From: Nonomuraea deserti
GTDB lineage: Bacteria > Actinomycetota > Actinomycetes > Streptosporangiales > Streptosporangiaceae
NCBI RefSeq assembly: GCF_004348685.1
Contig: NZ_SMKO01000059.1
Coordinates: 1 to 49,132, forward strand
DNA length: 49,132 nucleotides
Direction: 5' to 3'
Positions 39,242 through 47,975 of this stretch are shown here, in pieces (position 1 is the first letter of the stretch; every line of letters begins with the position of its first letter). The position numbers and the translations under genes are program-made. The notes under the pieces were generated by a model. The model saw only the letters and a program-made list of their open reading frames with translations. It was not told the DNA's origin and searched no databases.

Positions 39242-39886
39242 GTGCTCACCGTAGTCCCTGACCCCGCCGACGGCGACCGCGCCGCGGCCACCTCCTCCCC
39301 GTCTCCCACGTTGATCGATGAGATCGTCCGCGAAGGCGCCCGCCGGATGCTCGCCGAGGCACTCAAAGCCGAGGTCGACGCCTACATCGGGCAGTTCGCC
39401 GACGAGCGTGACGAACGCGGTCGCCGCCTGGTGGTGCGCAACGGTCACCATGAGCCCCGGCAGGTGCTCACCAGCGCGGGTGCCATCGAGGTCCGCGCCC
39501 CGCGCGTCAACGACAAACGCATCGACCTGGCCACGGGCGAGCGCCGGCGCTTCTCCTCGTCGATCCTGCCGCCCTGGGCACGCAAGAGCCCGGCCATCAC
39601 CGAGGTGCTGCCGCTGCTCTACCTGCACGGCCTGTCCTCCGGCGACTTCGTGCCCGCCCTGGGCCAGTTCCTCGGCTCCACCAACGGCCTGTCGGCACCG
39701 GTCATCACCAAGCTCACCGAGCAGTGGAAGGCCGAGCAGCGAGCGTTCGCCGAACGGGACCTGTCCGGCGTCGACTACGTCTATCTGTGGGCCGATGGCA
39801 TTCACGTCAACATCCGCCTGGAGGAGCACAAGCTCTGCCTGCTGGTGCTGATCGGGGTGCGCGCCGACGGCCACAAGGAATTCGGG
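39242..39886 (+). pseudogene. IS256-family transposase, 3'-truncated
   Basis: The N-terminal half of an IS256-type Mutator-like transposase is intact: LIDEIVREGARRMLAEALKA, EVDAYIGQFADERDERGRRL, VVRNGHHEPRQVLTSAGAIE, VRAPRVNDKRIDLATGERRR, LLYLHGLSSGDFVPALGQFL and VDYVYLWADGIHVNIRLEEH, which holds the first DDE Asp. At ADGHKE the homology ends. The next bases are GGGGTTGAGG, the candidate left end of the following Tn3 element, and the frame runs only to a stop at 39934. About half of the catalytic region is missing. A GGTCGGGAAGG direct repeat (39157-39167, 39224-39234), the first copy part of a TCGGGAAGG/CCTTCCCGA hairpin, precedes the gene. Confidence 0.88.
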
Positions 39887-39932
39887 GTTGAGGAACCTGC
39901 GGACAGCCGTTGGCGGTACCCGCGAGTAACTT
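39883..39932. repeat. candidate left terminal inverted repeat of a Tn3-family element
   Basis: GGGGTTGAGGAACCTGCGG begins exactly where the IS256 gene is cut, and the stretch ends CGAGTAACTTAG. This GGGG...TTAG shape, 50 bases long, is typical of Tn3 ends, and a diverged reverse copy exists at 1568-1619. No right-hand copy was found after 43204. Confidence 0.5.
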
Positions 39933-40047
39933 AGCTGGCCGTTTCAGCAGGTCGTCCTGCGGTTGATCATTTCCGTTCAAGATCTGGACTTGTGGTGTGT
40001 TTCCGGCTGTTACCGGGCGCTAGGTGGCGCGCCTACGGTCGTCGGTC

Positions 40048-43000
40048 ATGCCTGCGGAGTTTTTGTCTGATGAGCAGAGGACGGCGTACTCGGCGTTCGG
40101 GGAGATGCCGTCGCTGCCGGACCTGGAGAAGTTCTTCTTCCTGGACGCCTTCGACCGGGAAGTGATCGCGCGCTCGCGCCAGGATTCGCATCGCCTCGGC
40201 GTAGCGGTCCAGATCGGGACGGTCCGGCACAAGGGCTTGTTCCTGGAGGACCCCCTGGAGGTGCCATGGCCGGTGGTGGACTACCTGGCCGAACAGTTGG
40301 GAATCGGGGATCCGTCGCAGGTGAAACGGTATGGCGAGCGGCCCAAGACGGTATACGAGCACGCGTAGATGATCCGGGCCGCCTACGGCTACCACGACTT
40401 CGACGATCGTGAGTCGTGGCAGGCGCGGGTGTTGGCGAAGCGGTTCCGGACGTTCCTGCACGGCCGGGCGTGGACACACGCCGAAGGGCCAACGGCGCTG
40501 TTCGATCAGTCGGTGGCATGGCTTCGCCGGCACCGAGTGCTGCTACCGGGGGTGACGGTGCTGGAGAGGCTGGTCGGCTCGGTGCGCGAGCGGGCCGATG
40601 AGCGCCTGTATGCGACTGTCGCACGCCAGGCGGAGCGCGCCGAGCAGGGGTTGCCGCGGGCACTGTCGGGCCTGCTGGTGGTTCCCGAGGGGGCGCGGAT
40701 CTCGATGCTGGAGCGGCTGCGGCAGGCGCCCAAGCGGCAGTCGGGCACGGAGATGGCCAAGGCGCTCAAGCGGGTGGACGACATCGCGGCGTTCCGGCTG
40801 GGGCGGGTGCGGGTGGACAAGGTGCCGGTCCGGCGGATGAAGACGCTCGCCAAGTACGGGGCGGGTACCAAGGCGCCGCTGCTGGCCCGGCTGTCCGAGC
40901 CGCGCAAGACGGCCACCATGCTCGCGGTGACCCGGTCATTGGAGGCCGAGGCGATCGACGACGCCCTGGATTTGTTCGCGCTGCTGATGGCCACCAGGTT
41001 GATCTCGCCCGCGCGGCGCAAGTCGACGGGCGAGCGGCTGGCGATGCTGCCGAAGCTGGAGAAGGCCTCCAAGCTGCTGTCGCGGGCGGGCCGGGTGCTG
41101 GTGGAGCAGCTGGACCTGGTCGCCGAGGTGGACGCCGATCTGGATGTGGCCGCGTTGTGGACGGCGGTCGCCGCGCAGGCCGGCGCGAGCAAGGAACAGG
41201 TCCTGGCCGCGCTGGAGTCAGTCGAAGAGCTCGTGCCGGAAGACGACGGGGCCGCGGAGGCGGCGCTGCGCGCCGCGCTGGTGGACAAGTACAACACCGT
41301 CCGCCCGTTCTTGAAGCTGCTGGGCGAGTCGAAGGCGCTGGGGGCCGCGGCGGGCGGCCGCAAGGTGCTGGCCGCGGTGCGCAGGCTGCCGGAGCTGGCG
41401 CGCCGGCACGTCTCCCGCAAGCCCCTGCTGCCGAAGGAGATCGACGCCTCGCTGGTGAGCGCGGCGTGGAAACGGCCGGTCTTCGCCAACCCCGACCTGC
41501 CGGCGGGGACGGTCGATCGTGATGCCTATGTGGTGTGCGTCCTGGAGGCCCTGTTTCGGGCGCTCCAGGTGCGGGACGTGTTCGCCCGCGCCGTCGCTGC
41601 GCTGGGCCGACCCGCGCGCCCATCTGCTGGACGGCGCTGCGTGGGAGGCGATCAGCGAGGACGTGCTGGCCTCGCTGTCGCTGACCGACCCGGTCGAGGC
41701 GCACCTGGACGCCAAGCTGCTGGCGCTGGACGCGGCGTGGAAGCAGATGGCCGGCCGCCTGGCCGAGGCCGGTGACGACGCCCTGGTACGGGTGGTCACC
41801 CCGGCCGACGGGCACGCCCGGTTGTCGGTGGAAAAGCTCGGCGCGCTCGGCGAGAGCCCGTCGCTGAAGTGGCTGCGCGGCGCCTGCCAGGCGATGCTGC
41901 CGCGCATCGACCTGCCCGAGCTGCTGCTGGAGGTGCACTCCTGGACCGGTTTCCTGGACGCCTACACGCATCTGGCCGACATCTCCACGCGCATGCACGA
42001 CCTGCCGCGATCGCTGGCGGCTCTGCTGATCAGCGAGGCCTGCAACGTCGGCCTCACCCCGGTGATCAAGGACGGGGACGAGGCGCTGACCCGCGGCCGG
42101 CTCTCGCACGTCGACCAGAACTACGTGCGCGCCGAAACCCATGCCGCCGCCAACGCGATCCTCATCAAGGCCCAGCGCGGCGTGCCGATCGTGAAGCTGT
42201 GGGGCGGCGGGCTGCTGGCCTCGGTCGACGGGCTGCGCTTCGTCGTCCCGGTCCAGACGATCAACGCCGCGCCCTCCCCGAAGTACTTCGGCTACAAACG
42301 CGGCCTGACGCTCCTCAACGCGGTCAATGATCAAGTGATGGGGATCGGGCAGATGGTCGTGCCGGGCACGCCGCGCGACTCCCTGTACATCCTCGACACC
42401 CTGATCAACATCGACGCCGGACCCCAGCCCGAGGTCGTCACCACCGACCAGGCCTCCGAGTCGGACATGGTGTTCGGGATCTTCTCCATGCTCGGCTACC
42501 GATTCGCGCCGCGCTTCGCCGACCTGGGCGACCAGCGGTTCTGGCGCGCCGATCCGCCCGACGGGAGCACGCCGACGTACGGACCGCTGGACGCGATCGC
42601 CCGCAACAAGATCAACCGGCAGAAAATCGCTACACATTGGTCGGACATGACCCGGGTCGCCGGATCGCTGGTCACCAACCAGGTCCGCGCCTACGACCTG
42701 CTGCGCATGTTCGCCCGCAACGGGCGCCCGGCCCCGCTGGGGCAGGCGTTCGCCGAATACGGCCGCATCGACAAGACCCTGCACCTGCTGTCCATCCTGG
42801 ACCCGATCGACGACACCTACCGGCGCAAGCTGAACAAACAGCTCACCGTGCAAGAGTCCCGGCACCGGCTGGCCCGCAAGATCTGCCACGGCGCGAGCGG
42901 GCAGATCCGGAAGGCTTATCGGGAGGGCCAGGAGGATCAACTCGCCGCGCTCGGCCTGGTCGTCAACGCGGTCACACTGTGGAATTCGAGGTATTTGTCG

Positions 43001-43204
43001 GCCGCCGTCGACCAACTGCGGGCCCAGAGCGTGCCGGTCAAGGATGAGGACGCCGCCCGGCTCAGCCCGCTCGGCCACGCCCACGTCAACGTCCTGGGCC
43101 GCTACGCCATCGCCTCCTCCGCCCCGGCCGAAGGCCTGCGCCAGCTCGGCGAGATCCCCGACCTGCCCGACGGCGAGGGCACGGTGGAGGAAGAGCGCGT
43201 GTAG
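40048..43204 (+). pseudogene. Tn3-family transposase, one nonsense and one frameshift mutation
   Basis: The most complete transposase of the window, about 1,050 codons. N-terminal DUF4158 (LSDEQRTAYSAFGEMPSLPD, KRYGERPKTVYEHA) is followed by an in-frame TAG at codon 107, then IRAAYGYHDFDDRESWQARV. Family members have Trp at this point (EHAW-IRAAYG), so the stop looks like a TGG to TAG change. Near 41590 a one-base insertion shifts the frame between VFAR and SLRWADPRA. After that the catalytic domain is intact: GGGLLASVDGLRFVVPVQTI with Asp1, EVVTTDQASESDMVFGIFSM with Asp2, and the FAEYGRIDKTLHLLSILDP region with Glu. It ends DLPDGEGTVEEERV. No resolvase gene lies beside it. Reversal of two single changes would restore the protein. 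Confidence 0.9.
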
Positions 43205-43447
43205 AGCTTTGGCTTTGCGGCGGCTGTCACCCCTGCCGGATCCGGCGAATCGTCCGCGGCGGGCGGCCTGGCTGCGCGCTTGCGGCCCTCTGCCGGTCTT
43301 TCAGAGGATGTGGGGATGAGCGAGGACAGGCACCCGGCCTTCGACACGTCGTCGACGAGCTGGACGAAGGCGAGCAGGAGGTGGGGGTCGTCATCGTCGA
43401 GCTCGTCCTCGGGACGTGCGCGGAGGCCGGCAGGTGCCGCCTATCCG

Positions 43448-44287
43448 TCAGGCCGACGCCGCGCCGAAGGCGGCGGCGTGGTCGGCAACCCACTGTGCGT
43501 AGGTGAAGGGCGGTCGGCCGGTGACCTGTTCGACCGTCGGCAGGGCCTCCGTGGGCTTGCCGACTCTCGCGGTGAGCAAGTTGACGTAATCGTCGATCCC
43601 CGGGGCAGGCATGCCGAGGCGGGCCATCTCGTCCCGGAACCAGTCCTCGGACTGCTCTTCCCACCGCAACGGCCGCCCGATGGTCTCCGCGATGACGCGC
43701 ACGCGGTCGATCTGGGTCAGCGACTGCGGTCCGGTCACCGAGTACCCCTCGCCGGCACGCCCATCGAGGAGGCTGCGGACGGCGACCGCGGCGATGTCGC
43801 GCGGGTCGATCGGGGCCGTCTCGGCGTCGCCGTAGCGTCCGCGTACGACATCGCCCTCGATGATCTGGGGCGCCCAGACCAGGTCGTTGGTCGTGAGCCC
43901 GTCGGGCCGCACGAAGGTCCACGCCAACCCGGACGCTTCGACGGATCGTTCGAGCCGCAGGTGCACCTCGCCGACCCAGCCGGGCTCGGGCCACGTGACG
44001 GACACCGAGGACAGCATCACGACATGCCGCAGGCCGGCTCGCTTGGCCACGTCGAGGAATCCGTCGACCCCCTGGAAAACGGGGAACAGGAAGGCCCGCT
44101 CGATGCCGGACAGCGCCTCAGACAGCGTTTCCGGCTGGGTCAGGTCGCCGGTCACGACCTGGACCTGGTCAGGAAACGCATGGCCGCTGGGGTTGCGGGT
44201 CATGACGCGGACCTTCTCACCCTCCTCCAGGAGTTGGCGGACGACGTGGGAACCGACGTTTCCGGTGGCACCGGTTACCAGGATCAT
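43448..44287 (-). CDS. NmrA-like NAD(P)-binding epimerase/reductase
   Basis: A 279-residue atypical SDR. The N-terminal dinucleotide motif is MILVTGATGNVGSHVVRQLL (residues 1-20). It continues VRVMTRNPSGHAFPDQVQVV, LRHVVMLSSVSVTWPEPGWV, WTFVRPDGLTTNDLVWAPQI and ITGPQSL-type terminal elements (GYSVTGPQSLTQIDRVRVIA). The Tyr-x-x-x-Lys pair is absent, as in NmrA/HSCARG proteins, so it may be a redox sensor or NAD(P)H:quinone-type reductase rather than a classic dehydrogenase. ATG 44287 has AAGGAG eight bases upstream. A minus-strand TGTCACA-N16-CGCC promoter lies 150 bases upstream. It is divergent from the ECF sigma factor and probably part of its regulon. Confidence 0.88.
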   Translation of the reverse strand: MILVTGATGNVGSHVVRQLLEEGEKVRVMTRNPSGHAFPDQVQVVTGDLTQPETLSEALSGIERAFLFPVFQGVDGFLDVAKRAGLRHVVMLSSVSVTWPEPGWVGEVHLRLERSVEASGLAWTFVRPDGLTTNDLVWAPQIIEGDVVRGRYGDAETAPIDPRDIAAVAVRSLLDGRAGEGYSVTGPQSLTQIDRVRVIAETIGRPLRWEEQSEDWFRDEMARLGMPAPGIDDYVNLLTARVGKPTEALPTVEQVTGRPPFTYAQWVADHAAAFGAASA

Positions 44288-44438
44288 GGTGGGGATCTCC
44301 TTTAGTTTCTTGGTTTCTTTGAGCCGGGGGCCGGTCGGTGACGATCGCGTCACTCGACCAGCCGTCCGGTGGATTCGAGGTCAGCGGTAAGTTCCACGAG
44401 GCGCGTGGATCGTTTGCGCGGCGTCCTGACGACCATGA

Positions 44439-44465
44439 GGCGCCGGCGACCCGATCCCTGTGACA
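44439..44465 (-). promoter_or_regulatory. ECF41-type promoter for the NmrA gene
   Basis: On the minus strand TGTCACA (44465-44459), an exact match to the ECF41 -35 consensus, is followed after 16 bases by CGCC (44442-44439), three of four matching CGTC. It reads toward the NmrA gene. Confidence 0.55.
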
Positions 44466-44496
44466 TTGCGGTCTCCCATCAGGACGCACGCCGAAC

Positions 44497-44523
44497 GGTT
44501 ACCTCGGCACCTTCGGTCGCGTC
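44497..44523 (+). promoter_or_regulatory. ECF-type promoter of the ECF sigma gene
   Basis: GGTTACC, 16 bases, CGTC (44520-44523). The CGTC ends exactly 38 bases before the sigma factor ATG. It shares GTTAC-N17-CGTC with the promoter before the CMD gene, implying autoregulation. Confidence 0.6.
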
Positions 44524-44560
44524 ATGACCATGACGGAATTCGCGCGAGGAAGGTAACAAC

Positions 44561-45442
44561 ATGGCCGGATCAGGTCCTCACGAAGCACTGGCGGGAGCCT
44601 TCGAACAGCAGCGCGAGCGCCTGGTGGCGGTCGCCTACCGGATGCTGGGGTCGCGGGTGGACGCCGAGGACGCGGTGCAGGAGGCGTGGATGCGGCTGGC
44701 GCGGCAGGACGCGGCCGGGATCGACAACCTGGCCGGCTGGCTGACCACGGTGGTCGGCCGGGTCTGCATCGACGTGCTGCGCTCGCGTAAGAACCGGGCC
44801 GAGCTGTCGTACGACGACTGGCTGCCCGAGCTGGTGGTGACGGTGGACGGCGGGGCGGCGCCCGAGGAGGACGCGGTGCTCGCCGAGTCGGTCGGGCTGG
44901 CACTGCTGGTGGTGCTCGACGCACTCACGCCTACCGAGCGGCTGGCGTTCGTCCTGCATGACATGTTCGCGGTGCCCTTCGCCGAGATCGGCGAGATCAT
45001 CGGCCGGTCCGCCGACGCGACCAAGATGCTCACCAGCCGGGCCCGCCGGAAGGTGCAGGGCACGTCGCGGCCGGAGGAGGAGCCGCGGCGGCAGCGCGCC
45101 GTGGTCGACGCATTTCTTGCCGCGGCTCGGAAGGGGGACTTCGAAGGGCTCGTACGGCTGCTTGATCCGCAGGTGACCTGGCGCACGTACCACCCGCAGG
45201 GCGTGCTGACCACGGTCGGGGCGGCCGAGGTGGCCGGTCCGGTCCTGCGCGGCATCCGGTCGATGACCTCGGCGCTGGCGGTTCTGGTCAACGGCGAGCC
45301 TGGGTTCGTGGTCTGGGGTGCGAAAGGCAAGGTGCTCGGCGTGGGGGGGTGCACCGTGGTCGACGGCCGGATCGTCGAGCTCCTGACCGTGAGCGACCGC
45401 AAGCTCCTCGACGCCATGAATCTGCCCGCGCGACCCGAGTAG
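44561..45442 (+). CDS. SnoaL-tailed ECF sigma factor (ECF41-like)
   Basis: A 293-residue sigma factor. Region 2 (LVAVAYRMLGSRVDAEDAVQ, QEAWMRLARQDAAGIDNLAG) and region 4 (LTPTERLAFVLHDMFAVPFA, EIGEIIGRSADATKMLTSRA) are followed by an NTF2-like tail (AVVDAFLAAARKGDFEGLVR, GEPGFVVWGAKGKVLGVGGC). The linker reads DWLPELV, a variant of the ECF41 WLPEP box, and the NPDKL box is replaced by SDRKLLDA. It is therefore ECF41-like but divergent; assignment to ECF56 is possible. ATG 44561 has GAGGAAGG seven bases upstream. It is flanked by NmrA, CMD, DoxX and MDR genes, and its own promoter matches that of CMD. The tail probably acts as a built-in regulator. Confidence 0.9.
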   Translation: MAGSGPHEALAGAFEQQRERLVAVAYRMLGSRVDAEDAVQEAWMRLARQDAAGIDNLAGWLTTVVGRVCIDVLRSRKNRAELSYDDWLPELVVTVDGGAAPEEDAVLAESVGLALLVVLDALTPTERLAFVLHDMFAVPFAEIGEIIGRSADATKMLTSRARRKVQGTSRPEEEPRRQRAVVDAFLAAARKGDFEGLVRLLDPQVTWRTYHPQGVLTTVGAAEVAGPVLRGIRSMTSALAVLVNGEPGFVVWGAKGKVLGVGGCTVVDGRIVELLTVSDRKLLDAMNLPARPE

Positions 45443-45463
45443 CGCACGTCCGTCGCATGGGGT

Positions 45464-45490
45464 TGTTACGTCTTGGCGGGGTGCTTCGTC
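45464..45490 (+). promoter_or_regulatory. ECF-type promoter of the CMD-DoxX genes
   Basis: TGTTACG, 16 bases, CGTC (45487-45490): five of seven -35 positions and the full -10 of the ECF41 consensus. The CGTC ends exactly 38 bases before the CMD ATG, the same distance as for the sigma gene. Confidence 0.65.
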
Positions 45491-45527
45491 GTAGTGGTGC
45501 AAGTATCCGAAGACGAAGGAGATTGAG

Positions 45528-46001
45528 ATGGAAACTCGGATCAACTGGATGGGCACCGAGGTCGGGTCGAAGTGGGCCAAGTACATCATCTCGTCGAACA
45601 AGGTCATCACCGATTCTGCGCTGCCGAAGGCGGTGCAGGAGCTGGTGAAGATCCGCGCCAGCCAGATCAACGGCTGCGGCGGCTGCCTTGACATGCACAC
45701 CAAGGACGCCGCGGCCGCCGGCGAGAGCATGGTGCGGATCAACCTGGTCGGGGCATGGCGGGAGACGACCGTCTACACCGAGGCGGAGCGGGCGGCGTTG
45801 GAACTCACCGATCAGGGCACCCGCCTCGCCGACTCCAGCGGCATCACCGATGAGGCGTGGGCGAACGCGGCCAAGCACTTCGACGAGGATCAGATGATGG
45901 CTCTGGTGGCCCTGATCTGCACGATCAACGCCTTCAACCGGCTGAACGTGATCACCCGGACGCCCGGCGGCGACTACCAGCCCGGACAGCAGTTCATCTG
46001 A
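45528..46001 (+). CDS. carboxymuconolactone decarboxylase/AhpD-like protein
   Basis: A 157-residue helical protein with the AhpD-type redox motif CGGCLDMHTKDAAAAGES (Cys-x-x-Cys plus His). It has a typical family start (MGTEVGSKWAKYIISSNKVI) and end (ALVALICTINAFNRLNVITR). Such proteins act as peroxidase partners or alkylhydroperoxidases; true decarboxylase activity is not implied. ATG 45528 has GAAGGAG seven bases upstream. It is the first gene of a CMD-DoxX pair behind an ECF-type promoter. It likely protects against organic peroxides or electrophiles sensed by the sigma factor. Confidence 0.92.
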   Translation: METRINWMGTEVGSKWAKYIISSNKVITDSALPKAVQELVKIRASQINGCGGCLDMHTKDAAAAGESMVRINLVGAWRETTVYTEAERAALELTDQGTRLADSSGITDEAWANAAKHFDEDQMMALVALICTINAFNRLNVITRTPGGDYQPGQQFI

Positions 46002-46096
46002 CGCGGACATTCCCCTCTCAGGCTCTCAGGCGGACCCGGGACCCCGGGTCCGCCCCGCGGCCGCCACCCCCAGACACTCTGCCAAAGAGAAGACTC

Positions 46097-46483
46097 ATGA
46101 ACATCGCACTGTGGATCATCACCGGCCTGCTGACCGCCCTCTACCTGTTCTCCGGCTTCGGGAAGCTGTTCGTGCCACGGGAGAAGATGGCCCAGATGGC
46201 CAACGCCGCGCGCTGGGTCCTCGACTTCAAGCCCGGCACCCTTAAGGCCATCGGAGCGCTCGAGGTCCTCGGTGCCGTGGGCCTGATCCTGCCCGCCTTG
46301 CTCGGCATCGCGCCGGTACTGGTACCGCTGGCGGCTAGCGGCCTGACGCTGCTCATGACCGGCGCCGTGATCATGCGGATCCGCCGTGGCGAGACCAAAG
46401 CCGCGCTGGTGGACGGGAGCTACCTTGCCCTGGCCGCCTTCGTGGCGATCGGCCGCTTCGTACTGGAACCCTTCACCGGCTGA
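46097..46483 (+). CDS. DoxX-family membrane protein
   Basis: A 128-residue protein with four hydrophobic segments (IALWIITGLLTALYLFSGFG, AIGALEVLGAVGLILPALLG, APVLVPLAASGLTLLMTGAV, YLALAAFVAIGRFVLEP) and the DoxX signature around GKLFVPREKMAQMANA. DoxX-like proteins are linked to thiosulfate or quinone-related oxidative-stress protection. ATG 46097 has a purine-rich AGAGAAG before it. It lies 95 bases after CMD, on the same strand, and is probably co-transcribed from the ECF-type promoter upstream of CMD. Confidence 0.85.
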   Translation: MNIALWIITGLLTALYLFSGFGKLFVPREKMAQMANAARWVLDFKPGTLKAIGALEVLGAVGLILPALLGIAPVLVPLAASGLTLLMTGAVIMRIRRGETKAALVDGSYLALAAFVAIGRFVLEPFTG

Positions 46484-46837
46484 CCGGCCCGTCACCCGGG
46501 CGGGATGCGGGCCGCGATCCGCTCCTGCGCGCCCTGGTCGGCGACATGGCCGGGCTGCTGCGGTGAAGGAGCCAGGGATGACCACGACGCAGCGCTGCTG
46601 GCTGAAGATCGCATCGTCGAACTGCTGACGCGACTCAGTCGATCCCTTCCGAAGAGGTCAAGGCGCCCGAGATCGCCAAATGCCCACGAGAGCGTCTGGC
46701 CCCTCGCACCAAGGTGTGAGGAGCCAGTCAACATGCCTTACAAGCCTGAAAAGATCATCTCACTCTGACCTGCGAGAAGAGTCCAAGAACCCAACGATGG
46801 GCTGCGCACTCATTCCCGCTTTCACGAAGGTTCTCCC
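46484..46837. other. intergenic stretch with decayed sequence and a short leader ORF
   Basis: No complete gene. At 46733-46768 the 11-residue frame MPYKPEKIISL has GAGGAG nine bases before its ATG. It could be a leader peptide or the beginning of a lost gene ahead of the MDR gene. Upstream, fragments (ALLAEDRIVELLTRLSRSL) look like remains of a regulator but are not in one frame. Confidence 0.45.
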
Positions 46838-47800
46838 ATGAGCGAAGACACGACGACGGCGCGGATGCGCGCGATCATTCAGGAGTCCGCGGGCGGCCCC
46901 GAGGTGCTGACGCTGGCCGAGGTTGACCGTGCTGAGCCGATGCCGACGGAGGTCCTGGTGCGGGTGCACGCGGCCGGCGTCAACCCCACGGACTGGAAGT
47001 CACGGACGGTCGGCAGGCTGCTGGGCGACCCGCCCGCCATCCTCGGCTGGGACGTGTCCGGGGTGGTCGAGGCCGTGGGCCTCGGAGTCACCCGCTTCCG
47101 GCCTGGTGACGAGGTCTTCGGCATGCCCCGCTTCCCGCACAAGGCGGGCGGCTACGCGGAGTACGTGACCGCCCCGTCGCGGCACTTCACCCGTAAACCG
47201 GCCGGCCTCGACCACGTGCACGCCGCGGCGCTGCCGCTGGCGGCGCTCACCGCGTGGCAGGTCCTGCACGACACCGCGAACGTGCAGCTGGGCCAGCGCG
47301 TGTTGATCCATGCCGCGGCCGGCGGGGTCGGCCACCTGGCCGTGCAGCTCGCCAAGCATCTCGGCGCGTACGTGATCGGTACCGCTCGTGGGTCCAAGCA
47401 CGCCTTCGTACATGCGCTGGGCGCCGACGAGGTGATCGACTACACCGAGGAGGACTTCGCCGAGACGGTCCGCGACGTTGACCTGGTCATCGACAGCATC
47501 GGCGGCGACTACGGGGCGCGTTCCCTGCAGACGTTGCGGAACGGCGGCACTCTTGCCCAGCTCAACCCGGAGCCTGACGAGGACCTCCTTCGCCAGGCCG
47601 GGGAGCGCGGCATCTGGGCGGGCTTCGTCCTCGTCGAGCCGGACAACGCCGCGATGGCGACGATCGCCGAGCTGGTCGAGGCGGGACGGCTGGGCGTCGA
47701 GGTCGACACCGTCCTGCCGTTCGAGCAGGCGGCCAAGGCACATGAGCTCGGCGAGACCAACCGAACCACCGGAAAGATCGTGCTCACTGTCGCCGGATGA
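46838..47800 (+). CDS. zinc-independent MDR quinone oxidoreductase
   Basis: A 320-residue MDR protein. The GroES-like domain (VLVRVHAAGVNPTDWKSRTV, ILGWDVSGVVEAVGLGVTRF) precedes a Rossmann domain with VLIHAAAGGVGHLAVQLAKH at about residues 151-170. The C-terminus FEQAAKAHELGETNRTTGKI is typical of NADPH:quinone reductases. ATG 46838 has GAAGG seven bases upstream. As the oxidoreductase beside the ECF sigma factor, CMD and NmrA genes, it completes the carboxymuconolactone decarboxylase-oxidoreductase-epimerase set. No ECF-type promoter was found directly before it. It resembles the MDR gene at 2411 in fold but is a different subfamily. Confidence 0.9.
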   Translation: MSEDTTTARMRAIIQESAGGPEVLTLAEVDRAEPMPTEVLVRVHAAGVNPTDWKSRTVGRLLGDPPAILGWDVSGVVEAVGLGVTRFRPGDEVFGMPRFPHKAGGYAEYVTAPSRHFTRKPAGLDHVHAAALPLAALTAWQVLHDTANVQLGQRVLIHAAAGGVGHLAVQLAKHLGAYVIGTARGSKHAFVHALGADEVIDYTEEDFAETVRDVDLVIDSIGGDYGARSLQTLRNGGTLAQLNPEPDEDLLRQAGERGIWAGFVLVEPDNAAMATIAELVEAGRLGVEVDTVLPFEQAAKAHELGETNRTTGKIVLTVAG

Positions 47801-47975
47801 CCGGCCGCGGAACACCGCCCACTGGGTTGCCGGCTTCGAGCTGTGGATGGGATGCAGGTGTCACGTTTGCCCGCTGACCCTTAAGAACGAACTTAACCCA
47901 TTGCCGATTCGGGTCCTCATTGTCCGGCTGGGCATCCAGCGGAACCTGCACGCCGACATCGGCATCCAACAACGC

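Noticed and set aside
40366..40368. Programmed stop-codon readthrough in the Tn3 transposase
   Set aside because: No recoding signal is visible and the gene carries a second, unrelated frameshift, so simple decay is more likely.
43205..43447. Possible small gene with a Ser-rich tail after the Tn3 transposase
   Set aside because: Two frames each hold half of a coding-like segment, neither has a supported start, and no family is visible.
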